Position numbers and translations under genes: made by a program. Below, piece after piece: positions 38,558 to 47,270 of a stretch of DNA of 48,244 nt (position 1 is the first letter of the stretch; the number at the start of each line of letters is the position of its first letter). The notes under the pieces were generated by a model. It was not told the origin of the DNA. It ran no database searches and saw only the letters and a program-made list of their open reading frames with translations. Source of the DNA: Betaproteobacteria bacterium (lineage in GTDB: Bacteria > Pseudomonadota > Gammaproteobacteria > Burkholderiales > Burkholderiaceae). The stretch covers positions 1 through 48,244 of the forward strand of contig CANGHN010000013.1 in NCBI GenBank assembly GCA_947453825.1, given 5' to 3'.

Positions 38558-39202
38558 ATGACTTCGGCTAAAAAAGCACCCCCTGCTTCAGACCTAGCGT
38601 CTGTACCAGAGTCTCCGATTTCTTTTTCCGCAGATCACCTTGCTAACCAGTTCTTAATTGCGATGCCGGGGATGGTGGATCCTAATTTTGCTGGTTCAGT
38701 GATCTACCTATTCGAGCATACCGAGCGCGGTGCCATGGGCTTAGTAGTAAATCGTCCCACTGAGGTGGATTTGGGTACGCTGTTTGACAAGATTGAGTTG
38801 AAGTTAGAGATCGCTCCCTTATTAACTCAGCCAGTATATTTTGGCGGTCCTGTACAAGTAGAGCGCGGCTTTGTTTTACATGAGTCCAACCCGGATATTT
38901 CTTATAGTTCTTCCTTAGTGATTCCAGGTGGCTTAACAATGACCACCTCTAAGGATGTGCTTGAGGCTGTTGCTTCTGGTAATGGCCCACAACAGTTTTT
39001 AATGACTTTAGGTTATGCGGGATGGAGTGCAGGTCAGCTTGAAGAAGAGATCACCTTAAACGGCTGGATTAATGTGCCCCTGGCCCGCGAGCAAATGGCC
39101 GACATCATTTTTAAAACACCCTCTAGCCAGCGTTATCAAAGGGCAATGAGTTACCTCGGTTTTGATCTGTCGCATCTCTCAGGAGAGGCGGGGCATGCCT
39201 AG
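38558..39202 (+). CDS. YqgE/AlgH family protein (UPF0301)
   Basis: A 214-residue protein of the UPF0301 family. Typical segments are NQFLIAMPGMVDPNFAGSVIYL, GAMGLVVNRP and PVYFGGPV. The function is not established; AlgH was named for an alginate-regulation effect in Pseudomonas. An N-terminal extension of about 25 residues precedes the family core. It is followed by ruvX with an 8-base overlap, an arrangement (yqgE-yqgF) conserved in many proteobacteria. Confidence 0.93.
   Translation: MTSAKKAPPASDLASVPESPISFSADHLANQFLIAMPGMVDPNFAGSVIYLFEHTERGAMGLVVNRPTEVDLGTLFDKIELKLEIAPLLTQPVYFGGPVQVERGFVLHESNPDISYSSSLVIPGGLTMTTSKDVLEAVASGNGPQQFLMTLGYAGWSAGQLEEEITLNGWINVPLAREQMADIIFKTPSSQRYQRAMSYLGFDLSHLSGEAGHA
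39181..39188 (+). promoter_or_regulatory. Ribosome binding site deciding the ruvX start
   Basis: AGGAGAGG lies six bases before ATG 39195, inside the end of yqgE. It supports this start over a TTG 33 bases upstream (39162). Confidence 0.75.
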
Positions 39203-39620
39203 ATCAATCCAGGAGCCAATCACCGTGATGGGCTTTGATTATGGAACGCGTCGGGTTGGTGTGGCAGTGGGTAATTCAGTGAGCATGGCAGGTCAAGCAT
39301 TAAAGACAATCGCTGCTCCCAATGCCGATACCCTTTTTCAAGAAATTGAAGCGCTCTTAAAAGAGTGGCAGCCTAATAAGCTCATTGTGGGGCGTCCACT
39401 CCATCCTGATGGCGCTGAGCATGAGATGACTGCCAAAGCCACCCGCTTTGGTAATCAACTGCAGGGCCGCTTTCATTTGCCCGTATCGTGGATAGATGAG
39501 CGCTATAGTTCGGCTATTTTGGAGCAAGACCCACAGATGCGGGACAATCTAGATGCACATTCTGCAGCTTTGATTTTGGAGCAATATTTTGCAGAGCTTG
39601 CCTTAAAAGCGGTAGATTAG
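39195..39620 (+). CDS. ruvX: Holliday-junction resolvase-like protein YqgF/RuvX
   Basis: A 141-residue RNase H-fold protein involved in 16S rRNA 5'-end processing in E. coli and related to Holliday-junction resolvases. The first catalytic aspartate is in GFDYGTRRVGVAVG (13-26), and WIDERYSS and a DNLDAHSAALIL segment complete the site. The start was chosen from the strong ribosome binding site. It overlaps the end of yqgE and is followed by pyrR after 30 bases. Confidence 0.94.
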   Translation: MPRSIQEPITVMGFDYGTRRVGVAVGNSVSMAGQALKTIAAPNADTLFQEIEALLKEWQPNKLIVGRPLHPDGAEHEMTAKATRFGNQLQGRFHLPVSWIDERYSSAILEQDPQMRDNLDAHSAALILEQYFAELALKAVD

Positions 39621-39650
39621 AAATTGAGCTAATACGTATTGGACGAAAGA

Positions 39651-40154
39651 ATGAATGCTGAGTTGTCGTATCAAAAATTACTAGAAAATTTGCGCAAGAG
39701 AATGCAGGGCACTTCTTTCGAACTTGCTGGTCTTGCAATGGGTGGTGCTTGGATTGCCCAGCGCCTTGCACAAGACTTAGGTTTGGCACACTTTGGTGTG
39801 ATCAATGTTGCCTTTCATCGAGATGATTATGCAGAAAAAGGAATGACCGCTTTGCGCACTGCAAGTACGATGCCAACCAACTTGCCATTTGATGTCAATG
39901 GCACACATATTATTTTGATTGATGATGTATTGCTTACTGGTAGAACTGTTCGAGCTGCCTTGAATGAGTTATTTGATTTTGGTAGGCCCGCTAAAGTGGA
40001 ATTGATGGTGCTAGCAGATCGCAGCAAACGTGAATTACCAGTGAGCGCCGATTTTGTAGGCGAAGAGGTTCAGGTGCCCGAGACCAAAATCCTAGTATTA
40101 GAAAAAAACACAGCTGGTCAGTTCAGCTTTCAGCTTGAGGAGCGCGAATCATGA
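39651..40154 (+). CDS. pyrR: PyrR bifunctional regulator/uracil phosphoribosyltransferase
   Basis: A 167-residue PRTase-fold protein. The PRPP-binding motif is [13 protein letters not shown] (87-99). Bacillus PyrR attenuates pyrimidine operons by binding RNA and also has weak uracil phosphoribosyltransferase activity; in betaproteobacteria the role is inferred. No PyrR-type attenuator hairpin was recognised in the 30 bases upstream. The start is ATG 39651 rather than TTG 39639. It overlaps pyrB by 4 bases (ATGA). Confidence 0.92.
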   Translation: MNAELSYQKLLENLRKRMQGTSFELAGLAMGGAWIAQRLAQDLGLAHFGVINVAFHRDDYAEKGMTALRTASTMPTNLPFDVNGTHIILIDDVLLTGRTVRAALNELFDFGRPAKVELMVLADRSKRELPVSADFVGEEVQVPETKILVLEKNTAGQFSFQLEERES

Positions 40155-41119
40155 GCTCAGGAGATCAGATGGTCAATCAATTTAATGCTGCAGGTGAGCT
40201 AACTCACCTGCTGACGCTCGAAGGCTTACCTAAAGAGCAAATTCTGCATATTCTTGATACTGCTAAACAATTTGTTAGTGTGACTGACCCAGCTCGCGAA
40301 GTCCGCAAGGTTCCTTTGCTACGTGGCAAGAGTGTGTTCAATCTCTTTTTTGAAAACTCTACTCGCACTCGTACGACTTTTGAAATCGCTGCTAAGCGTT
40401 TGTCGGCAGACGTCATTAATTTGGATATCTCAACCTCTTCTACCGCCAAAGGAGAGAGTCTCTTAGATACGATTGATAACTTAGTAGCAATGCAAGCTGA
40501 CATCTTTGTAGTGCGCCATAGTGTCTCAAGAGCTCCAATCGAAATTGCCAATCATGTACCTGCACATGTTCATGTTGTGAATGCTGGCGATGGTAGCCAT
40601 CAGCATCCTACACAAGGTTTATTGGATATGTATACGATGCGCCACTTCAAGCAGAGCTTTAAAGGCCTGAAAGTGGCGATTGTTGGAGATATTGTGCATA
40701 GCCGAGTTGCTAAATCTAATATTCATGCGCTCACGACTTTGGGTTGCGAGGATATTCGGGTGATTGGTCCAGAAAGTTTGTTGCCAAGTGATTTAGATAT
40801 GCTGGGAGTGAAAGTTTTCCACAGCATGGAAGAAGGCTTAAAAGGCGTTGATGTCGTGATGACTTTGCGTATTCAGAAAGAGCGTATGGAAGTTGGCCAG
40901 GTCCCAGAAGGAGATGCTTTCTTTAGGCAATATGGATTAACGCCTGCTCGCCTTGCGCTGGCAAAATCAGACGCTATTGTGATGCACCCTGGCCCAATGA
41001 ATCGTGGAGTAGAGATTGATTCAGTCGTGGCTGATGGACCTCAATCAGTCATATTGAACCAGGTGACCTTTGGTATTGCCGTGCGCATGGCAGTAATGTC
41101 GATTGTTGCCGGTAATTAA
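40151..41119 (+). CDS. pyrB: Aspartate carbamoyltransferase catalytic subunit
   Basis: A 322-residue enzyme making carbamoyl-aspartate in pyrimidine synthesis. The carbamoyl-phosphate motif [12 protein letters not shown] (67-78), [10 protein letters not shown] and the terminal HPGPMNRG segment are intact. The start overlaps the pyrR stop. In related genomes a dihydroorotase (pyrC) gene normally comes next; here a glycosyltransferase gene starts 13 bases later, marking the edge of the polysaccharide island. Confidence 0.97.
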   Translation: MSSGDQMVNQFNAAGELTHLLTLEGLPKEQILHILDTAKQFVSVTDPAREVRKVPLLRGKSVFNLFFENSTRTRTTFEIAAKRLSADVINLDISTSSTAKGESLLDTIDNLVAMQADIFVVRHSVSRAPIEIANHVPAHVHVVNAGDGSHQHPTQGLLDMYTMRHFKQSFKGLKVAIVGDIVHSRVAKSNIHALTTLGCEDIRVIGPESLLPSDLDMLGVKVFHSMEEGLKGVDVVMTLRIQKERMEVGQVPEGDAFFRQYGLTPARLALAKSDAIVMHPGPMNRGVEIDSVVADGPQSVILNQVTFGIAVRMAVMSIVAGN

Positions 41120-41132
41120 GCTGAAAGCTTTA

Positions 41133-42488
41133 ATGACTGTGCAGATACCTGCTGTGAATAAAAATAAGCGTTGGCTTATTTTGTCTCATGCTTTCAATAT
41201 GGATGGCCGTGCAGCTAGCTTGACGATTACCGATAAGATCCCCTATTTCTTGGAAGCAGGGGTTGAGCCAACGGTTTTTAGTGCAATTACCGGCCTTAAA
41301 GACAATCGTTTTGTCCATAAGCAATTTTTAGCTTGGGGTCCTGCAGCATTTCGTTTTGATTTTCGCCACTGGATTGCAAATAAATATGGCCGCGGTTTTA
41401 TTTATAAAGTTTTAACTCGTAGTGTATCGATCCTATTAGCGCCGCTCATTGCTATTGAAAAGTTATTCTTAGGTTACTCAAGTCAATGGTCATGGTCTTT
41501 GCCAGCTTTCGTGCGTGGCTACCTTTTGATTCGTAGCGGCAAGATAGACGTCATCTACTCGATTGGTAGTGCCTGGTCTGCTCATTTAGCCGGGGTATGG
41601 TTAAAAAAGGCTACCGGCCTCCCTTTGATTTCAGAGGTGCATGATCCGCTCGTGATTCGTAAAAATCCAAATGATCAAGGTTTTGAGAAGCCTAAAAATC
41701 GTGATGCCCGTTTTCGGCATTATTTAGAGAGTCAGTTGTGTAAGCATTCCGACTATGTGTGGTGGTTTACTGATGGCGCATTACATTATGCAAAGGTGCG
41801 CAATCCGAATCTCAATACAGTTGCAAATGCTGTTGGTTTTATGGTTTTACCTGGAGCAACTCCTCCTGGAGGCTTAGAAAATAAATCAGAGCATCAATAT
41901 AGCAAGTATTTAAATCTATGCCATTTTGGCTCCTTAGCAAATGACCGATCCCTCTCGACAGTTCTCAATGCTTTGCTACCTTTGTTTGAAAAATATCCTG
42001 AAGCCAGAAAATACATTCGTGTCCATGCTTATGGCGCTGCATTGGACTCCTTATCTATCGAGGCGATTAAGCAATTGGGATTTGAGGATGTCTTACTGGC
42101 CCATGGCCGCCTAGAAAGAGATGCTGTTACTGGAAAATCTGGTCGCGAACGGGTTATTGAAAAGATGCAAGCTGCTGATGTTTTGATTTTGTTGCATGGC
42201 ATTGATGAATGGTGCGCTGAATACATCCCCTCTAAGTTTTATGACTACCTTTGGGCTGGTCGCCCAATTTGGGCGATTACCCACCGCAATCCCCAGCTAG
42301 ATGAGATGTTACTCGATAGAGGGTCTTATTTGAGTGCTGACAGTGATAAGTCAAGTATTGCTATGGCAGTAGAAAAAATCTGGCTAGACTGGCAAGCAAA
42401 GAGTCTGATTACACCTCAATACAAACCTATTGGGGTTGATGAAGCCGTGAAAACGATCTTGACTCATGTGCAGAGCAATGCAAAATAA
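41133..42488 (+). CDS. Glycosyltransferase, GT4-like
   Basis: A 451-residue GT-B-type protein. An N-terminal acceptor half contains a LISEVHDPLV segment. A C-terminal half contains YIPSKFYDYLWAGRPIWAI, the sugar-nucleotide-binding pattern of GT4-like enzymes. The start is ATG 41133 (MTVQIPAV); an in-frame TTG at 41103 would overlap pyrB. It is the first gene of the glycan island and is followed by two further transferase-like genes with gaps of 15 bases and an overlap. The sugar specificity is unknown. Confidence 0.8.
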   Translation: MTVQIPAVNKNKRWLILSHAFNMDGRAASLTITDKIPYFLEAGVEPTVFSAITGLKDNRFVHKQFLAWGPAAFRFDFRHWIANKYGRGFIYKVLTRSVSILLAPLIAIEKLFLGYSSQWSWSLPAFVRGYLLIRSGKIDVIYSIGSAWSAHLAGVWLKKATGLPLISEVHDPLVIRKNPNDQGFEKPKNRDARFRHYLESQLCKHSDYVWWFTDGALHYAKVRNPNLNTVANAVGFMVLPGATPPGGLENKSEHQYSKYLNLCHFGSLANDRSLSTVLNALLPLFEKYPEARKYIRVHAYGAALDSLSIEAIKQLGFEDVLLAHGRLERDAVTGKSGRERVIEKMQAADVLILLHGIDEWCAEYIPSKFYDYLWAGRPIWAITHRNPQLDEMLLDRGSYLSADSDKSSIAMAVEKIWLDWQAKSLITPQYKPIGVDEAVKTILTHVQSNAK

Positions 42489-42492
42489 TTAT

Positions 42493-42496
42493 AGGA
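42493..42496 (+). promoter_or_regulatory. Ribosome binding site supporting a TTG start
   Basis: AGGA lies seven bases before TTG 42504 of the DUF6492-like gene. No ATG or GTG near the conserved N-terminus fits better. Confidence 0.55.
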
Positions 42497-42503
42497 AAAG
42501 TAC

Positions 42504-43403
42504 TTGAAAGATTTTGTTCTCTATTGCAAATCCTACCCCAGGGATTTTCTGCGCCTTAAAAGGCTCTTGGAATCCATCAAGATATTTAATGTTGATCAGC
42601 TAGATTTTTATATTTCAACACCCCGGTCGGATAAAAATACGCTTGAGCAAGTATTGGGTAAGGATGCTTATATCTGGGTAGCAGACGAAGACATTGTTGC
42701 CGCTAATCCCAAGTCTGATTTTCAACAGTACCAAGCTATGCCTGGTGGCCTATCTCAGCAAATCGTCAAATCAGAATTTTGGCGCCTGGGACTTGCTGCA
42801 AATTATTTATGCTTAGATTCCGATAGTCTGTTTATTCATCAATTTTATAAATCAGATTTTATGTCCCCTGATGGCGATCCTTATACCGTACTGCATCAGA
42901 ATAAAGAGTTTTTCCAAATCGCCACTAATCGTGGGCAAGATAGAGTGGAAAGGGATCTGAAGGTTGAGGCTGAACGTGTACAAGCACTCTTTGGCCGTCA
43001 AGGACCCAATTTTTATTGCGCACCCGCTCCTTTTATTTGGTCTGCAAAAGTTTGGCGCTCTTTGGATCAAGAATACCTGACACCTAACAAGATCAGTATT
43101 TGGAATTTCATTACACCCACCCATCCAGAGTCTTTGATTTATGGGGAAGCACTTTTAAAGTTCCGTGCGATTCCTTTAATTGCCATTGAGCCCTTGTTTC
43201 GGGTTTATCACTACGACTGGCAATATTTTTTGATGAGACGTATTGGCGAGACTCATGCCAAGATAGCAAAACATTATCTTGGAGTTATTTATCAGTCAGC
43301 CTGGGAGGCAGAGCTTAATTTTGGGGTCTCACAAAAATCACTCCCATCTCGTTTACTCAAGCGCATTAAACGCTTTGGTCGTTTTCTGCAAAGCTTTATC
43401 TAA
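42504..43403 (+). CDS. DUF6492-like putative glycosyltransferase
   Basis: A 299-residue protein with a probable TTG start. It resembles the DUF6492 family from polysaccharide clusters: an N-terminal YCKSYPRDFLRLKRLL segment (7-22), a DSDS acidic motif (105-108) like the DXD metal site of GT-A enzymes, and a later HPESLIYGEAL region. Biochemical function is not known to me; a GT-A-type sugar transferase is the likeliest role. It lies 15 bases after the GT4-like gene and its stop shares one base with the start of the GT2 gene, so the three form one operon. Confidence 0.68.
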   Translation: MKDFVLYCKSYPRDFLRLKRLLESIKIFNVDQLDFYISTPRSDKNTLEQVLGKDAYIWVADEDIVAANPKSDFQQYQAMPGGLSQQIVKSEFWRLGLAANYLCLDSDSLFIHQFYKSDFMSPDGDPYTVLHQNKEFFQIATNRGQDRVERDLKVEAERVQALFGRQGPNFYCAPAPFIWSAKVWRSLDQEYLTPNKISIWNFITPTHPESLIYGEALLKFRAIPLIAIEPLFRVYHYDWQYFLMRRIGETHAKIAKHYLGVIYQSAWEAELNFGVSQKSLPSRLLKRIKRFGRFLQSFI

Positions 43404-44323
43404 TGTCCAATCCTGTAGTCAGCGTTTTAATGCCTGCATTTAATGCAGAAAAGCATATCGCTCAAGCAATTGAGAGCATTTTGCAGCAAAACTTTGCAGA
43501 TTTTGAATTGATCATTTTGAACGATGGCTCAACAGATCGTACCTCTCAAATCATCTCCCAGTTCCAAGATCCTCGCATCCAGACTATCGAGCTAGTAAGT
43601 AATCAGGGCTTAGTCAAAGCGCGCAATCAATTGGTTGCTGCAGCCCGAGGGACTTATATTGCCTTTTTAGATGCCGATGATATTGCAATGCCAAATCGTC
43701 TAATGAGCCAAGTGGCTTTTTTGAGATCCGATACTGCTGATATCTGTGGAAGCGCCCACTATTCCTTATATGAAGGAAGCGGCAGGATGAAGGCATCAAA
43801 GCAACGTTACTCCGATGCAGATATTCGAGCCCTCATTACAGTTGCAAGTCCGTTATGTAATCCGTCAGTGATGGGTAAGTCAGAGATATTCAAACGTTTT
43901 CCTTATCCAGCTGGCAAAGACTACGCAGAAGATTATTCGCTGTGGGCTGATTTAGCATTGGCAGGCTATCGCTTTGCAAATCTGAAAGAAAAGTTGATTA
44001 CTTATCGCATTCATCAAGAGCAAACTAGTCAAATTCAGAATAGTAAATCTCAGCTTATCTTTGCGAATAGTCGTGAGCAGTATTTGCATGGCTTAGGAAT
44101 CTCTCCAGAACTCACTCCTAGATCCATGCAGTTTGGCGACCGCATGAAACTTGCCATTCCTTTTATATCGAAGCTAAATCAGGCGATTCCTGGAATTTCA
44201 ATTTTGGCTAATTATGAAATTTATGCACGATTTCAGTTTCGCGGTAATGGTGTTTTCACTCCATTCACAAGGCTAGAGCGCCTGCTAGTATCGCTACTTG
44301 GCTCGCTAAGGGGAATGATTTAA
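43403..44323 (+). CDS. Family 2 glycosyltransferase
   Basis: A 306-residue GT-A enzyme. It opens VSVLMPAFNAEKHI (6-19), has the nucleotide-binding NDGSTDRT (40-47) and the DXD motif in LDADD (89-93), and keeps an EDYSLWADL acceptor motif. It belongs to the WcaA-like O-antigen and capsule group. The start ATG overlaps the preceding stop (TAATG). Its last 4 bases overlap the end of the convergent GT11 gene. Confidence 0.9.
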   Translation: MSNPVVSVLMPAFNAEKHIAQAIESILQQNFADFELIILNDGSTDRTSQIISQFQDPRIQTIELVSNQGLVKARNQLVAAARGTYIAFLDADDIAMPNRLMSQVAFLRSDTADICGSAHYSLYEGSGRMKASKQRYSDADIRALITVASPLCNPSVMGKSEIFKRFPYPAGKDYAEDYSLWADLALAGYRFANLKEKLITYRIHQEQTSQIQNSKSQLIFANSREQYLHGLGISPELTPRSMQFGDRMKLAIPFISKLNQAIPGISILANYEIYARFQFRGNGVFTPFTRLERLLVSLLGSLRGMI

Positions 44324-45204
44324 ATACGTTTCCAGTTAGATGGCAATAAATCATCCCAATGAATACTGTCATCGTTGGCCCATGTTTTTGGGCAAATCAC
44401 AGTTTGCGCTTGACTCTTGCTTAACCAGGCAGCCCACCAACTTAAAGAGCTATTGGCAATGAGATGACTCTTGCAGTACTTCATTAATTCGAGCTCTTGA
44501 ATGACTGCTGTATTGTCATTCATAGATTGGATAAAGGTGATTTTTTCTTGATGCGGTAGATTGCTCTTTGCCCAATCAATATCATCCGAAAAAACAAAAA
44601 ATTGGGTTTGAGGATGTTGATCTAAAAGAATATCCATCCCTTTCTGGTAATACTCTAGACCAAGAAATCCATGAACTGTTGCGGCACTTGGAAGGTGAAT
44701 ATAGTCTCCGCGACGGACATGCACCATCGCTGCTTGACTCGACTGTATTTGGCTTAAGTAGCCTTGGTAGTGCGGATCAATGTCTTGCTTGGGTGTAATT
44801 TCGGTTTGGAGTATCGATTTGATATCTTCAAAATACCTAAAGGATTGAAAATATCCCATCAGATAGAGATTTTGTTTTTGAAACACTGGTGATTTACTTA
44901 AACGAATATCGAATTGATAGGGCGCTTTTTCAACAAAGATGAATGGGTTGATTGGCCAGATTGATTGAGCAATGCGACGTAGCCGCTTAGGCCTCTTTAT
45001 TTCAGGCAAATAGTGAATCATCGCCCCTTTGGTATTTAGCTTGTTCAAAAGCAGCTCTCTGGGGGTGACGTTTTCATAGGTGGCCGCAAACCAACTTTGG
45101 TCTAGTAATAGGGGTACTTGCTTCTGATGAGCCAATGCTCGTGCAGTTGCATATTGGAAGAGCTGATTGCCAAGACCACCCTGTAGCTGTGCGATGATAT
45201 TCAT
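44320..45204 (-). CDS. GT11 alpha-1,2-fucosyltransferase-like
   Basis: A 294-residue protein that begins with the GT11 signature AQLQGGLGNQLFQYATARAL (5-24). It contains the HVRRGDY motif (162-168) that binds GDP-fucose and the C-terminal block CKSHLIANSSLSWWAAWL (244-261). Family members such as FutC and WbsJ add fucose in alpha-1,2 linkage to galactose on surface glycans. No GDP-fucose synthesis genes (gmd, fcl) lie in the window. It is encoded opposite to its neighbours. Confidence 0.9.
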   Translation of the reverse strand: MNIIAQLQGGLGNQLFQYATARALAHQKQVPLLLDQSWFAATYENVTPRELLLNKLNTKGAMIHYLPEIKRPKRLRRIAQSIWPINPFIFVEKAPYQFDIRLSKSPVFQKQNLYLMGYFQSFRYFEDIKSILQTEITPKQDIDPHYQGYLSQIQSSQAAMVHVRRGDYIHLPSAATVHGFLGLEYYQKGMDILLDQHPQTQFFVFSDDIDWAKSNLPHQEKITFIQSMNDNTAVIQELELMKYCKSHLIANSSLSWWAAWLSKSQAQTVICPKTWANDDSIHWDDLLPSNWKRI

Positions 45205-45283
45205 AACTCTATAATTAAAACATCAGATGGGATTTAGCGGTTTGTTTATCAATGAGGCCGATTCTCTAAATAACGGGTAATGT

Positions 45284-46360
45284 ATGCTTATTGGCAGTAT
45301 TTATGGCTGGGAAAATGGGGGCGATGATATTTTCAACCCCCACAGCGTCCGCAACCGCGATAACTGTCTTGAGCCAATGCGCATCTTGCGTCAAATGGCG
45401 CAAAGCCAGGGAATTGAGCTCCATACTGCCGACATCAATCAAAAAAACGGGGTGATTCCTGATTTCACCTTGTATGTTGAGTCAATTGATTTTGCTGCTA
45501 CATCTGCTCAGAAAAATTTCCTCATTCTGTATGAAACGCCATTAACAGTGCCAAGGAATGCCGATTGTGCATACCTTAATCAATTCGATGAAATTTTTTC
45601 TTGGGATAAACAACTATTAAAAAATGGCTTTGTAGAATCGTCAGGAAGATCTATTTCACCAGATCGTTTTCTGGAAATATTTCACCCCAATCCCATTCCA
45701 GTAGAGTGCGACGAAAATTTTTCAAGCCCAAGCTTTTCTGAGAGGGAGGATACGGTCTGTTTAATTGGTAGTAATCGCCATGCTAATACCCATGATGAAC
45801 GTGAGCTATATTCTGAGAGAGTCAGGGCAATACGCTGGTTTGAAAAACATGCACTCGCAGAATTTAAACTTTATGGAAACGGCTGGAAAGTTCCTCAGAA
45901 GCGTTTAGGTAAGTTGGGTAAATTACGTTATCGACTTTCCAAGGTTTATCCATGGTTGATGTCAAAGCCTGTTTTTCCGAGCTATCAGGGGCCAGCTACA
46001 ACAAAGCATGAGGTCTTAAGTAAGACGAAATTTTGTATTTGCTATGAAAATGCGCGGGATATTCCAGGATATGTCACCGAGAAAATTTTTGATTGCTTGT
46101 TTGCGGGATGTGTCCCAGTATATTTAGGAGATCTCGGTATTGATCAAGTCATTTCAAGTGAATGCTTTATTGATAAGCGTCAGTTTGAGTCCTATGAGCA
46201 ATTGTGGAAATATTTATCCTCAATCTCCGAGCTTGAATTTAATCGTTATCAGGACTCAGCTCGTCAATTTTTAAAATCACCATCCTTTACACCATACTCT
46301 TGTACACACTTTGCTCAAGCGCTGATTAATGGAATCAAGGCGGGTTTTCCGGGGCGTTGA
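45284..46360 (+). CDS. GT10 alpha-1,3/4-fucosyltransferase-like
   Basis: A 358-residue protein. The C-terminal half carries the GT10 signature: FCICYENA (250-257), YVTEK (263-267) and GCVPVYLG (275-282). The N-terminal half is the variable acceptor domain and has an FHPNP segment. GT10 enzymes transfer fucose from GDP-fucose in alpha-1,3 or alpha-1,4 linkage, as in Lewis-type structures; the acceptor here is unknown. The DNA is AT-rich by eye. Its 3' end overlaps the convergent DUF5672-like gene by 26 bases. Confidence 0.85.
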   Translation: MLIGSIYGWENGGDDIFNPHSVRNRDNCLEPMRILRQMAQSQGIELHTADINQKNGVIPDFTLYVESIDFAATSAQKNFLILYETPLTVPRNADCAYLNQFDEIFSWDKQLLKNGFVESSGRSISPDRFLEIFHPNPIPVECDENFSSPSFSEREDTVCLIGSNRHANTHDERELYSERVRAIRWFEKHALAEFKLYGNGWKVPQKRLGKLGKLRYRLSKVYPWLMSKPVFPSYQGPATTKHEVLSKTKFCICYENARDIPGYVTEKIFDCLFAGCVPVYLGDLGIDQVISSECFIDKRQFESYEQLWKYLSSISELEFNRYQDSARQFLKSPSFTPYSCTHFAQALINGIKAGFPGR

Positions 46361-47210
46361 TTTTTATTTCCAGATTTACACCCGCCTCTATTAGGATTGG
46401 CTTTAAATAGTTCAAGTTGTATTTGCTCCATGCATGAAGTCCAAATGGAATTCGGCCATTACAGATTTCAAAACACTTTTCAGGATGACTTTCCCAAGAA
46501 AAGAAAATCGCCTCATTTGGAGGGGCAATGTTGAAGCTTGACTCAAGTTTAGGTACTAAATAGCTCCAAAAGATATCGCAATGATCTGTGAATAAAGTGT
46601 GAGCCTTTAAGAGCTTGCCCTCTGGTCCGATTCCACGAATTGCCCTGGATAAATAAGACTTATTTCTCCTCAGACCTCTTAAAAAATCTCGAATAATCAT
46701 GGAAAAGCTATACCAGCGCCGATTATTACTAAAGACTTGATTTGCGGCCCTCACATTGATTAAGGAGAGTCCGTAATTGCCTGTTGCCTTTAGAGAGATC
46801 TCTCCCTCAGAATTTGATTGAAACCATGGCGCGCCAATGTAATCAAAATCTTGATTGCACCAGTAATGTAGATCGTCTTTTAAGACTAGAGCATCAGGCT
46901 CATGAATCAAAATATGTGAGTAGTTGCTCATCTTTTGAAAGAGGAGCGGTGAAATCATCAATCGGTTATAGGCGGCAACGCTCCCCATCCATTTAGGATC
47001 AACTTCCAGTAACTTGAGTTGGGGTATTAATGTTTGATAGATTTCAACATTCATGCCCTTGGGGCAGACGAGGTAAATATCATGTGCCCTAAGTATTTTT
47101 TGGCACTGAACTATAGAAATGCGCTCTTCTGGCGACGGTTCCGCTTTATGCATCGGAACTAGAACAGCCGGCTTAATCGCCAAATTACGCTTGATTGGAT
47201 CGTCTATCAT
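46335..47210 (-). CDS. DUF5672-like putative glycosyltransferase
   Basis: A 291-residue protein with features of the DUF5672 family. These are an N-terminal VLVPMHKAEPSPEE segment, a LIHEPDALVL acidic motif (101-110), FDYIGAPW (122-129), GNYGLSL (144-150) and a C-terminal PFGLHAW. Such proteins occur in O-antigen and capsule clusters and in nucleotide-sugar-rich eukaryotes. No biochemical function is established, but a GT-A-like transferase is plausible. It is divergent from rmlB, with 60 AT-rich bases between the starts. Confidence 0.72.
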   Translation of the reverse strand: MIDDPIKRNLAIKPAVLVPMHKAEPSPEERISIVQCQKILRAHDIYLVCPKGMNVEIYQTLIPQLKLLEVDPKWMGSVAAYNRLMISPLLFQKMSNYSHILIHEPDALVLKDDLHYWCNQDFDYIGAPWFQSNSEGEISLKATGNYGLSLINVRAANQVFSNNRRWYSFSMIIRDFLRGLRRNKSYLSRAIRGIGPEGKLLKAHTLFTDHCDIFWSYLVPKLESSFNIAPPNEAIFFSWESHPEKCFEICNGRIPFGLHAWSKYNLNYLKPILIEAGVNLEIKINAPENPP

Positions 47211-47270
47211 ATGGGGGTTATTTGAATTTACATCAAATAAGGAACAAATTTAATAGTTTGGATTAAATAT
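47211..47270. promoter_or_regulatory. Divergent promoter region between the DUF5672-like gene and rmlB
   Basis: Sixty AT-rich bases separate two divergent starts. Both genes need a promoter here. AAGGAACAA (47239-47247) is purine-rich but too far from the rmlB ATG for a standard ribosome binding site. No confident -35/-10 could be picked. Confidence 0.35.

Noticed and set aside
39162..39194. TTG start extending RuvX
   Set aside because: AGGAGAGG precedes the ATG at 39195 at ideal spacing, and the conserved fold starts after it.
39621..39650. PyrR-type attenuator ahead of pyrR
   Set aside because: The gap is only 30 bases and I saw no antiterminator/terminator hairpin pair.
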